A stretch of 64,000 nt of DNA from Kitasatospora gansuensis (GTDB lineage Bacteria > Actinomycetota > Actinomycetes > Streptomycetales > Streptomycetaceae), in NCBI RefSeq assembly GCF_014203705.1, contig NZ_JACHJR010000001.1:5456001-5520000 (forward strand), read 5' to 3'. The notes below the pieces were generated by a model. That model searched no databases and was not told the origin of the DNA. It was given only the letters and a program-made list of their open reading frames with translations. The position numbers were made by a program, and so were the translations under genes. Positions 22,838-30,369 of this stretch are shown here, one piece after another. How positions within the stretch are numbered: the stretch's first letter is position 1; every line of letters begins with the position of its first letter.

Positions 22838-24709
22838 GTGCCCGCGACCCCCAGCAATGTGCCACAGCCCAGCCGTACCGACCCGGCGCTGATCCGCAAC
22901 TTCTGCATCATCGCCCACATCGACCACGGCAAGTCCACCCTCGCCGACCGGATGCTCCAGATCACCGGCGTGGTGGACCCCCGGCAGATGCGCGCCCAGT
23001 ACCTCGACCGGATGGACATCGAGCGCGAGCGCGGCATCACCATCAAGTCGCAGGCGGTCCGCCTCCCGTGGGCGCCGACGGTCGGCGAGGGTGCGGGGAA
23101 GACCCACATCCTGAACATGATCGACACCCCGGGCCACGTGGACTTCACCTACGAGGTGTCCCGTTCGCTCGCCGCCTGCGAGGGCACCATCCTCGTGGTG
23201 GACGCGGCCCAGGGCATCGAGGCGCAGACCCTCGCCAACCTGTACCTGGCGCTGGAGAACAACCTCACGATCATCCCGGTCCTCAACAAGATCGACCTGC
23301 CGGCCGCCCAGCCGGAGAAGTACGCCGCCGAGATCGCGCACATCATCGGCTGCGAACCCGAGGACGTCCTGAAGGTCAGCGCCAAGAGCGGCCTGGGCGT
23401 CGCGGACCTGCTGGACCACGTGGTCGCCAAGGTCCCCGCGCCGGTCGGCGTCAAGAACGCCCCGGCCCGCGCGATGATCTTCGACTCGGTCTACGACACC
23501 TACCGCGGCGTGGTCACCTACGTCCGGGTGGTCGACGGCGAGCTCACCAAGCGCGAGCGCATCCAGATGATGTCCACCGGTGCGACGCACGAGCTGCTGG
23601 AGATCGGTGTCATCTCGCCCGAGCCGAAGATCTCCGACGGCCTCGGCGTCGGCGAGGTGGGCTACATCATCACCGGTGTGAAGGACGTCCGGCAGTCCAA
23701 GGTCGGTGACACCATCACCTCGATGCACAAGGGTGCGACCGAGGCGCTGGGCGGCTACAAGGACCCGCGTCCGATGGTGTTCTCCGGCCTGTACCCGCTG
23801 GACGGCAGCGACTACCCGCTGCTGCGCGACGCCCTCGACAAGCTCCAGCTGAACGACGCCGCCCTGGTGTTCGAGCCCGAGACCTCGGTCGCGCTGGGCT
23901 TCGGGTACCGCTGTGGCTTCCTCGGGCTGCTGCACCTGGAGATCGTCCGGGAGCGGCTGGAGCGCGAGTTCAACCTCGACCTGATCTCCACCGCCCCCAA
24001 CGTGGTCTACCGCGTGGTGATGGAGGACGGCAGCGAGCACACCGTCACCAACCCGAGCGAGTTCCCGACGGGCAAGATCTCCGAGGTGCACGAGCCGGTG
24101 GTCCGCGGGTCCATCCTGGTGCCCAACGAGTTCGTCGGCGCCGTGATGGAGCTCTGCCAGAGCCGTCGCGGCAACATGCAGGGCATGGACTACCTCTCCG
24201 AGGAGCGGGTGGAGCTGCGCTACACCCTCCCGCTGGCCGAGATCGTCTTCGACTTCTTCGACATGCTGAAGTCCAAGACCCGTGGCTACGGCTCCTTCGA
24301 CTACGAGCCGATCGGCGAGCAGACCGCCGACCTGGTCAAGGTCGACATCCTGCTGCACGGCGACCCGGTGGACGCGTTCTCCGCGATCGTGCACAAGGAC
24401 AAGGCGTACAACTACGGCGTCATGATGGCCGGCAAGCTGCAGAAGCTGATTCCCCGTCAGCAGTTCGAGGTGCCGATCCAGGCCGCGATCGGCTCCCGGG
24501 TGATCGCCCGTGAGACGGTCCGCGCGATCCGCAAGGACGTCCTCGCCAAGTGCTACGGCGGTGACATCTCGCGGAAGCGGAAGCTGCTGGAGAAGCAGAA
24601 GGAGGGCAAGAAGCGGATGAAGATGGTCGGCCGGGTGGAGGTCCCGCAGGAGGCCTTCATCGCCGCACTGTCCACCGACGCGGACGCCCCCAAGGGCGAG
24701 AAGAAGTAA
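22838..24709 (+). CDS. lepA: Translation elongation factor 4 (LepA)
   Basis: 623-aa ribosome-associated GTPase. G1 AHIDHGKST, the switch I region RERGITIKSQ, G3 DTPGHVDF and G4 NKID are present, followed by EF-G-like domains II, III and V and the LepA-specific C-terminal domain (KCYGGDISRKRKLLEKQK). GTG 22838 is chosen because it gives PATPSNVPQPSRTDPALIRN, as in actinobacterial relatives; the in-frame frame from 22631 is longer but has no support. A small inverted repeat (CGGACG/CGTCCG, 22744-22759) is in the upstream region. A strong terminator follows. Confidence 0.96.
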   Translation: MPATPSNVPQPSRTDPALIRNFCIIAHIDHGKSTLADRMLQITGVVDPRQMRAQYLDRMDIERERGITIKSQAVRLPWAPTVGEGAGKTHILNMIDTPGHVDFTYEVSRSLAACEGTILVVDAAQGIEAQTLANLYLALENNLTIIPVLNKIDLPAAQPEKYAAEIAHIIGCEPEDVLKVSAKSGLGVADLLDHVVAKVPAPVGVKNAPARAMIFDSVYDTYRGVVTYVRVVDGELTKRERIQMMSTGATHELLEIGVISPEPKISDGLGVGEVGYIITGVKDVRQSKVGDTITSMHKGATEALGGYKDPRPMVFSGLYPLDGSDYPLLRDALDKLQLNDAALVFEPETSVALGFGYRCGFLGLLHLEIVRERLEREFNLDLISTAPNVVYRVVMEDGSEHTVTNPSEFPTGKISEVHEPVVRGSILVPNEFVGAVMELCQSRRGNMQGMDYLSEERVELRYTLPLAEIVFDFFDMLKSKTRGYGSFDYEPIGEQTADLVKVDILLHGDPVDAFSAIVHKDKAYNYGVMMAGKLQKLIPRQQFEVPIQAAIGSRVIARETVRAIRKDVLAKCYGGDISRKRKLLEKQKEGKKRMKMVGRVEVPQEAFIAALSTDADAPKGEKK

Positions 24710-24717
24710 CGGTGACA

Positions 24718-24753
24718 CCGAAGGGCCCGGTCCAGGCGGACCGGGCCCTTCGG
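24718..24753. terminator. Bidirectional terminator between lepA and oxidoreductase
   Basis: Perfect 16-bp stem (24718-24733 with 24738-24753) and a 4-nt loop AGGC, between convergent genes. Confidence 0.88.
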
Positions 24754-24760
24754 CGTACCG

Positions 24761-25834
24761 TCAGCGCAGCCCCCACAGGACACCGTTGACGATGAGGCCC
24801 TTGATCAGACGCGCGGTGGTGCCGGTCAGGACCTTCGGCTTCATCGAGTCGTCCTTGTGGACCAGCTGGACCAGGCCGTCCTTGCGGCCCAGGCTCAGGC
24901 AGTGGATCACGTACCCGAAGTCGAACGGCTTGTCGGTGCCCCCGGTCAGCAGCTTGCCCAGGTAGACGCCCATCGGCTGGGCGGTGGCGCAGCTCATCCG
25001 CAGCTCGCCGACGCCCTCGACCACGACCTGGGCCGCGTCGCCGATCACGTACACCTCGGGGTGCGAGACCGAGCGCAGGTGGGCGTCCACCACGGCCCGG
25101 CCGTCGGGGGTGACCGCGAGGCCGGCCTCGGCGGCCAGCTCGCGCGGCTCCATCGAGGCGGCCCAGACGACCAGGTCGGCGTCGATGGTGCCCTGGTCGG
25201 TGCGGAGCCCGGCCGCGGTCACGGCGGTGACGGCCGACCGGTCGTGCGCCTGGACCCCGAGCCGGCCGAACACCCGGTTTACGTGCGCCCGGCCGTTGGG
25301 GGAGAGCCAGCCGCCGACCTGGCCGGCCGCCACGATCCGGATCTGCCAGGCGGGGTGCGCCTCGGCCAGCTCGGTGGCCAGCTCGATGCCGGTCGGGCCG
25401 CCGCCGACCACCGCGACGGTGCCGGGCTGCGCGGCGGTGCGCATCCGCTCGGCCAGCTCGGCGGCCCGCTCGGCCGGGTAGGCGTGCTCGGCCGCGCCGG
25501 GGATGCCGTGCAGGGCGGTGCGGCTGCCCAGCGCGTACACCAGGGTGTCGTAGCTCAGCGCCTCGCCGGAGTCCAGGAAGACCTTGCGGCCGGCCAGGTC
25601 GAGCTCGGTGACCCGGGCCTGGCGGTGGGTCACCTGACGGCCCCGCAGCACCTTGGCCAGCTCGGGCCGCTGGGCGGGCCGGCCGGCCGCGGCCTCGTGC
25701 TCGCGGACCCGGTGCAGGAACCGGCTCTCCGGGGCGACCAGGGTGACCCGGTGCTGCTTGCCGATCCGGGCGGCCGCCGCCAGGCCCGCGTAGCCGGCGC
25801 CGATCACGACGATGTGCTGCTGCTGACCGGTCAT
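24761..25834 (-). CDS. FAD-dependent pyridine-nucleotide oxidoreductase
   Basis: 357 aa, NDH-2-like fold. FAD-binding IVVIGAGYAGLAAAARIG at the N-terminus, NAD(P)-binding VAVVGGGPTGIELATELAE (about residue 145), and the C-terminal FAD motif VYVIGDAAQV (about 270) are all intact. It carries the remains of a C-terminal amphipathic region (TTARLIKGLIVNGVLWGLR). Start ATG 25834 has AGGAGG 6-11 bases upstream. It follows an ECF41 sigma gene and has an ECF41-type promoter, so it is the likely target of that sigma factor; the COE (carboxymuconolactone decarboxylase, oxidoreductase, epimerase) partners of ECF41 include such oxidoreductases. Confidence 0.88.
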   Translation of the reverse strand: MTGQQQHIVVIGAGYAGLAAAARIGKQHRVTLVAPESRFLHRVREHEAAAGRPAQRPELAKVLRGRQVTHRQARVTELDLAGRKVFLDSGEALSYDTLVYALGSRTALHGIPGAAEHAYPAERAAELAERMRTAAQPGTVAVVGGGPTGIELATELAEAHPAWQIRIVAAGQVGGWLSPNGRAHVNRVFGRLGVQAHDRSAVTAVTAAGLRTDQGTIDADLVVWAASMEPRELAAEAGLAVTPDGRAVVDAHLRSVSHPEVYVIGDAAQVVVEGVGELRMSCATAQPMGVYLGKLLTGGTDKPFDFGYVIHCLSLGRKDGLVQLVHKDDSMKPKVLTGTTARLIKGLIVNGVLWGLR

Positions 25835-25875
25835 CTCGTCCTCCTGCGAAGCGTGTTCGTTGCTTACGGGAGGTG

Positions 25876-25902
25876 GACGGCGCAGCCGCTCAGGATGTGA
25901 CA
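25876..25902 (-). promoter_or_regulatory. ECF41-type promoter of the oxidoreductase gene
   Basis: On the minus strand TGTCACA (25902-25896) and CGTC (25879-25876) are separated by exactly 16 bp, the published ECF41 consensus. The -35 overlaps the last codons of the sigma gene, so the sigma gene carries its target promoter in its own 3' end. The start codon of the oxidoreductase lies about 40 bp downstream. Confidence 0.85.
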
Positions 25903-26786
25903 GTGAGCTGGGTCACATGGGTCAGCTTCTCCGGATTGACCACCGTGTACGCGGCCGTGATCCGGCCGTCCTCGACCGCGAAGGCGATCACGCCCAGCAC
26001 CCGGCCCTCGGCGTCGTGCCAGGCCAGGCCCGGTTCGCCGTTCACCAGGACGGGGCTGCCGGTGACGTTCGCCGGGCCGAGGAACTTGGCGTAGAGCCCG
26101 GCCACCAGACGGGAGACCTTGTCCGCGCCGAGGATCGGGCGGACGCCGGCCGAGACGATGCCGCCGCCGTCCGAGTGCCAGACCACGTCCGGGTCGAGCA
26201 GGGCGACCAGCCCCTGGAGGTCGCCCTCGGTGGCCGCCGTCGCGAAGGCGGAGACCACCTGGCGGTGCGCCACCTGGTCGACCGCGCCGCGCCGGCCGCC
26301 GGTCTTCACCCGGCGCCGGGCACGCGAGGCCAGCTGGCGGGTGGCGTCCGGGGTGCGGTCCAGCGAGCCGGCGATCTCCTCGAAGCCGATCGAGAACACG
26401 TCGTGCAGCACGAAGGCGGTCCGCTCGGCCGGGGTGAGCTGCTCCAGTACCGCGAGCAGCGCCATCGACACCTCCTCGCCGAGCTCGGCCAGGTGGGCGG
26501 GGGTGTCCTCCTCGGAGACCAGCGGTTCGGGCAGCCACTCGCCGTAGTACGCCTCGCGGCGCACCCGGGCCGAGCCCAGCTGGTCGTAGCAGAGCCGGGT
26601 CACCACGGTGGTCAGGAAGGCGCGCGGCTCCTCCACCTTGCTCCGGTCGGTGGACCGCCAGCGCAGCCACGCCTCCTGCAGTACGTCCTCGGCGTCGGCC
26701 ACCGACCCGAGCAGCCGGTACGCCACCGAACCCAGGTAGCGCCGCAACGACTCGAAGACATCCACCCCTGATGCGTCGTCAATCAC
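25890..26786 (-). CDS. ECF41 sigma factor with SnoaL-like C-terminal domain
   Basis: 298 aa. Sigma-2 (about 10-75, with LGSVADAEDVLQEAWLRW), the linker motif WLPEP (YYGEWLPEPL), sigma-4 (about 110-160) and a fused SnoaL/NTF2-like domain with DGGG (about 205) and the terminal NPEKL. WLPEP, DGGG and NPxKL are the signatures of ECF41, whose C-terminal domain replaces an anti-sigma factor and tunes activity. The gene starts 18 bp after a marR gene on the same strand and is followed by the oxidoreductase. Confidence 0.93.
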   Translation of the reverse strand: MIDDASGVDVFESLRRYLGSVAYRLLGSVADAEDVLQEAWLRWRSTDRSKVEEPRAFLTTVVTRLCYDQLGSARVRREAYYGEWLPEPLVSEEDTPAHLAELGEEVSMALLAVLEQLTPAERTAFVLHDVFSIGFEEIAGSLDRTPDATRQLASRARRRVKTGGRRGAVDQVAHRQVVSAFATAATEGDLQGLVALLDPDVVWHSDGGGIVSAGVRPILGADKVSRLVAGLYAKFLGPANVTGSPVLVNGEPGLAWHDAEGRVLGVIAFAVEDGRITAAYTVVNPEKLTHVTQLTVTS

Positions 26787-26804
26787 GTCCGGAACCGTAC
26801 CCGG

Positions 26805-27311
26805 TCAGCTCCCGGCCGACGCCAGCAGGCGGCGGAGCAGGGCGTTCAGGGTGGCCGCCTCCTCGGGGGTCAGGGTGGCCAGCACCCCGTCGTAGACGCC
26901 GATGTTGGAGCCGATCATCCGGTCCGCCAGGTCGAGCCCCTCCGGGGTGAGGGTGATCCGCAGGCCCCGGCGGTCGTTCGGGTCGGGGGAGCGGGTGACC
27001 AGGCCGGCCCGCTCCAGCTTGTCCAGCCGGCCGGTCATGCCGCCGGTGGTGAGCATCAGGGTGGCGGTCAGCTCGCGCGGGGAGAGCGTGTACGGGGCGC
27101 CGGAGCGGCGCAGCGTGCCGATCACGTCGAACTCGCCGGTGCCGATGCCGAACGCGGCGTGGGCCTGGCCGAGCTGGTCGGTCACGGTGCGGGAGATCCG
27201 GAATATCCGGCCGAACACCTCCATCGAGTCGGTGGAGAGGTCGGGGCGGACCGTGTTCCACTGCGCGGCGATCGCGTCCACTGCGTCCGGGGGCGGAGGG
27301 CTCTGGCTCAT
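26805..27311 (-). CDS. MarR family regulator
   Basis: 168 aa with the winged-helix of MarR proteins: QAHAAFGIGTGEFDVIGTLR, LTPRELT-like region as LSPRELTATLMLTTGGMTGR, LDKLERAGLVTRSPDPNDRR (wing, with the conserved D-x-R-R) and GLRITLTPEG. It is divergent from an EamA transporter; a long palindrome in the 61-bp gap covers that gene's promoter, so repression of the transporter is likely. Downstream (18 bp) is the ECF41 sigma gene. Confidence 0.92.
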   Translation of the reverse strand: MSQSPPPPDAVDAIAAQWNTVRPDLSTDSMEVFGRIFRISRTVTDQLGQAHAAFGIGTGEFDVIGTLRRSGAPYTLSPRELTATLMLTTGGMTGRLDKLERAGLVTRSPDPNDRRGLRITLTPEGLDLADRMIGSNIGVYDGVLATLTPEEAATLNALLRRLLASAGS

Positions 27312-27338
27312 GGCAAAAGTCTGCCACAGAAAAGAAGC

Positions 27339-27370
27339 TTGACGGCAAGTAGCTTAGTGCTAAGTTACTT
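27339..27370. promoter_or_regulatory. MarR operator overlapping the EamA promoter
   Basis: AAGTAGCTTAG (27347-27357) and CTAAGTTACTT (27360-27370) match as reverse complements at 10 of 11 positions. TTGACG (27339-27344) and TAAGTT (27361-27366), 16 bp apart, form a promoter whose start site would be at or next to the ATG at 27373, so the transporter mRNA is probably leaderless and the palindrome covers the spacer and -10. Confidence 0.82.
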
Positions 27371-27372
27371 AC

Positions 27373-28302
27373 ATGCTTCCGACCTCCAGGGGCACCCTGG
27401 CCCTCACCGCTCTGGCCCCGCTCGTCTGGGGCTCCACCTACCTGGTCACCACCGAGTACTTGCCGCCGGACCGGCCGCTGCTCACCGCCACGCTCCGGGC
27501 GCTGCCCGCCGGGCTGGTCCTGCTGGCCGTCACCAGGCGCCTGCCGAAGGGCGGTTGGTGGTGGAAGGTCGCGCTGCTCGGCACGCTCAACATCGGGCTC
27601 TTCCTCGCCCTGCTGTTCGTCGCGGCCTACCGGCTGCCCGGGGGAGTGGCCGGGGTGCTCGGCGCCGTGCAGCCGCTGCTCGCGGCCGGGCTGGCGATCC
27701 CGCTGCTCGGCGAGCGGCCCGGCGGGCGGGCCCTGCTGGCGGGGCTGGCCGGAGTCTTCGGGGTCGCGCTGGTGGTCCTCAAGGCCACCGCCCAACTGGA
27801 CACCATCGGCGTCCTGGCCGGCCTGGCCGGGGCCGGGGCGATGGCGGTCGGCACCGTACTGACGAAGCGTTGGGGACGCCCGGAGGGCGTCGGCCCGCTG
27901 GCCATGACGGGCTGGCAGCTGACGGCGGGCGGGCTGCTGCTGCTTCCTGCGGCCTTGCTGGTGGAAGGCATGCCGCCGGCCCTGACCGGCACCAACCTGC
28001 TCGGCTACCTCTACCTCGCGGTGCCCAACACCCTGGTGGCGTACTGGCTCTGGTTCCGCGGCATCGGCAAGCTGCCCGCCTCCTCGGTCGCCTTCCTCGG
28101 CCTGCTCAGCCCGGTCTCGGCCACCGCGATCGGCTGGATCGCCCTCGATCAGGCGCTGACGCCCGTTCAGCTCCTCGGCATGGCCATTGCCCTGGGCAGC
28201 ACGGCAGTAGGAGCACTCTTCGGCACCCGCGTTCGGCAGACAGGGGCTCGGGGAACTGCGACGCCGACCTCGCAAAAGGTCGCATCCCGCGTGCATGGCT
28301 AG
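27373..28302 (+). CDS. EamA/DMT family transporter with repeat-derived tail
   Basis: 309 aa with ten hydrophobic segments in two EamA halves (LAPLVWGSTYLVTTEYLPPD at the start; VPNTLVAYWLWFRGIGKLPA in the second half). The family exports amino acids or metabolites; substrate unknown. The last 20 residues, including ARGTATPTS, are encoded by the left arm and inner part of dispersed repeat copy B, and the stop codon TAG is also inside the repeat. The ancestral gene probably ended near residue 289. It is divergent from marR. Confidence 0.87.
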   Translation: MLPTSRGTLALTALAPLVWGSTYLVTTEYLPPDRPLLTATLRALPAGLVLLAVTRRLPKGGWWWKVALLGTLNIGLFLALLFVAAYRLPGGVAGVLGAVQPLLAAGLAIPLLGERPGGRALLAGLAGVFGVALVVLKATAQLDTIGVLAGLAGAGAMAVGTVLTKRWGRPEGVGPLAMTGWQLTAGGLLLLPAALLVEGMPPALTGTNLLGYLYLAVPNTLVAYWLWFRGIGKLPASSVAFLGLLSPVSATAIGWIALDQALTPVQLLGMAIALGSTAVGALFGTRVRQTGARGTATPTSQKVASRVHG

Positions 28303-28370
28303 GCACTTTCGCTCGTTGCCCCGCCAGCCACGAACCGTCGCCGTTCCCCGAGCCCCTGGGTAGTGCAACT
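28241..28370. repeat. Dispersed palindromic element, copy B
   Basis: About 130 bp. The left arm (28241-28265) and right arm (28336-28360) are near-perfect reverse complements ending CAGGGGCTCGGGG / CCCCGAGCCCCTG; the core contains AGGCACTTTCGC (28301-28312) and the right flank TAGTGCAACT. The element starts inside the EamA gene and ends 5 bp before the stop codon of the convergent ABC gene. Confidence 0.88.
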
Positions 28371-28374
28371 TCCG

Positions 28375-30369
28375 TCAGTCGATTTCCGCGACCGCCTGGC
28401 TGAACTGCGCCGCGTAGAGCCGCGCGTACGCGCCCTTGGCCGCGATCAGTTCGTCGTGCGACCCCTGCTCGACGATCGAGCCGTCCTCCATCACCAGGAT
28501 CACGTCCGCGTCCCGGATGGTGGAGAGCCGGTGCGCGATCACGAAGCTGGTGCGGCCGGTCCGCAGCCGGGCCATCGCCCGCTGGATGAGCACCTCGGTC
28601 CGGGTGTCCACCGAGGAGGTGGCCTCGTCCAGGACCAGGATGGACGGCTGGGCCAGGAACGCCCGGGCGATGGTGATCAGCTGCTTCTCGCCCGCGCTGA
28701 CCCCGGCGCCCTCGTCGTCGATCACGGTGTCGTAGCCGTCCGGCAGGGTCCGGACGAAGCGGTCCACGTGCGCCGCCTTCGCGGCCTCGACCACGGCCTT
28801 CCGCGATGCGCCTTCGGCGCCGTACGCGATGTTGTCCGCGATGGTGCCGCCGAACAGCCAGGTGTCCTGCAGCACCATGCCGATCCCGGCCCGGAGTTCC
28901 TCCCGGGACATCGCCGCGATGTCCACGCCGTCCAGGGTGATCCGGCCGCCGGTGGTCTCGTAGAACCGCATCAGCAGGTTGACCAGGGTGGTCTTGCCCG
29001 CGCCGGTCGGGCCGACGATGGCGACGGTGTGGCCGGGCTCGACCTTCAGGGAGAGGTCGTCGATCAGCGGCTTCTCCGGGTCGTACCGGAACGAGACGCC
29101 GTCGAAGGAGACCAGGCCGCGGAGCACCTCGGGCCGCTCGGGGGCGAGCGGTTCGGCCGACTGCTCGGGGGCGTCCAGGAGTTCGAAGACCCGCTCGGCC
29201 GAGGCCACGCCGGACTGCACCAGGTTGGCCATGCTGGCGACCTGGGTGAGCGGCTGGCTGAACTGCCGGGAGTACTGGATGAACGCCTGCACGTCACCGA
29301 TCGAGAGCGCGCCGCTGGCCACCCGGAGACCGCCGACCACCGCGACCAGCACGTAGTTGAGGTTGCCGATCAGCATCATCGCGGGCTGGATGATGCCCGA
29401 GATGAACTGGGCCTTGAAGCTCGACGCGAACAGCGCCTCGTTCTCCTGACGGAACGTCTCCGCGGCCTCCTGCTGCCGGCCGAAGACCTTCACCAGGGCG
29501 TGCCCGGTGTACATCTCCTCGATGTGCGCGTTCAGCGTGCCGGTGGTCTTCCACTGGGCGATGAACTGCGGCTGGGCCCGCTTGCCGACCTTGGTGGCGA
29601 CCACCACCGAGACCGGGACGGAGATCAGCGCGATCAGCGCGAGCAGCGGGGAGATCCAGAACATCATCGCCAGCACACCGACGATGGTGAGCAGCGAGTT
29701 CACCACCTGGCCCATGGTCTGCTGCATGGACTGGCCGATGTTGTCGATGTCGTTGGTGACCCGGCTGAGCACCTCGCCGCGCGGCTGCTTGTCGAAGTAA
29801 CTCAGCGGCAGCCGGGAGAGCTTGGCCTCGACGTCCTCGCGCAGCCGGTAGACCGCCCGGTTGATCGCGGTGGCGGCCAGCCGGCCCTGCAGGATGCCGA
29901 ACACGGCGGAGCCGACGTAGAGCAGCAGGGCCCAGAACAGCACGGTGCCGATCGCGCCGAAGTCCATACCCTGGCCGGGGACGAAGTCGACCGCGCCGAG
30001 CAGGTCGGCGACGCCGCCCCGGTCGGTCTGCCGCAGGCCTTCGAGCACCTGGGCCTTGTCCATCCCGGCCGGGGTCTGCCGGCCCACCACGCCCGCGAAG
30101 ATCAGGTCGGTGGCGTTGCCGAGCACCCGGGGGCCGGTCACCGCGAGGCCGATGCTGAGCACACCGAGCGTCAGCACGCCGAGCAGCAGCGGGCGTTCGG
30201 GGCGGAGCATGCCGATCAGGCGCTTGGCGGAGTTCTTGAAGTCGAGCGACTTCTCGGCGCCCTGGCCGCCCATGAACCGGCCCGGTCCGCCCGGACCGCG
30301 CCGGGCGGCGGCGGTCTGGGAGTCCGCCAGGGACTTCTTCGGGGTGTCCCCGCGGTCCGAGGTACTCAT
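28375..30369 (-). CDS. ABC exporter, second subunit (catalytic Glu present)
   Basis: 664 aa: a cytoplasmic Gly/Arg-rich leader, six transmembrane helices (exporter fold, about 60-390) and an NBD. Walker A GPTGAGKTT, Walker B ILVLDEATSSVD with the catalytic Glu, and H-loop IAHRLST are canonical, but the signature is VSAGEKQ rather than LSGGQ. The start ATG 30369 overlaps the stop of the first subunit (ATGA). With that subunit it forms a heterodimeric multidrug-type exporter. The gene abuts repeat copy B at its 3' end. Confidence 0.92.
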   Translation of the reverse strand: MSTSDRGDTPKKSLADSQTAAARRGPGGPGRFMGGQGAEKSLDFKNSAKRLIGMLRPERPLLLGVLTLGVLSIGLAVTGPRVLGNATDLIFAGVVGRQTPAGMDKAQVLEGLRQTDRGGVADLLGAVDFVPGQGMDFGAIGTVLFWALLLYVGSAVFGILQGRLAATAINRAVYRLREDVEAKLSRLPLSYFDKQPRGEVLSRVTNDIDNIGQSMQQTMGQVVNSLLTIVGVLAMMFWISPLLALIALISVPVSVVVATKVGKRAQPQFIAQWKTTGTLNAHIEEMYTGHALVKVFGRQQEAAETFRQENEALFASSFKAQFISGIIQPAMMLIGNLNYVLVAVVGGLRVASGALSIGDVQAFIQYSRQFSQPLTQVASMANLVQSGVASAERVFELLDAPEQSAEPLAPERPEVLRGLVSFDGVSFRYDPEKPLIDDLSLKVEPGHTVAIVGPTGAGKTTLVNLLMRFYETTGGRITLDGVDIAAMSREELRAGIGMVLQDTWLFGGTIADNIAYGAEGASRKAVVEAAKAAHVDRFVRTLPDGYDTVIDDEGAGVSAGEKQLITIARAFLAQPSILVLDEATSSVDTRTEVLIQRAMARLRTGRTSFVIAHRLSTIRDADVILVMEDGSIVEQGSHDELIAAKGAYARLYAAQFSQAVAEID

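Noticed and set aside
22838..24709. Start of lepA at 22631 or ATG 22723
   Set aside because: The added residues are unlike the family, and the GTG at 22838 gives the usual N-terminus.
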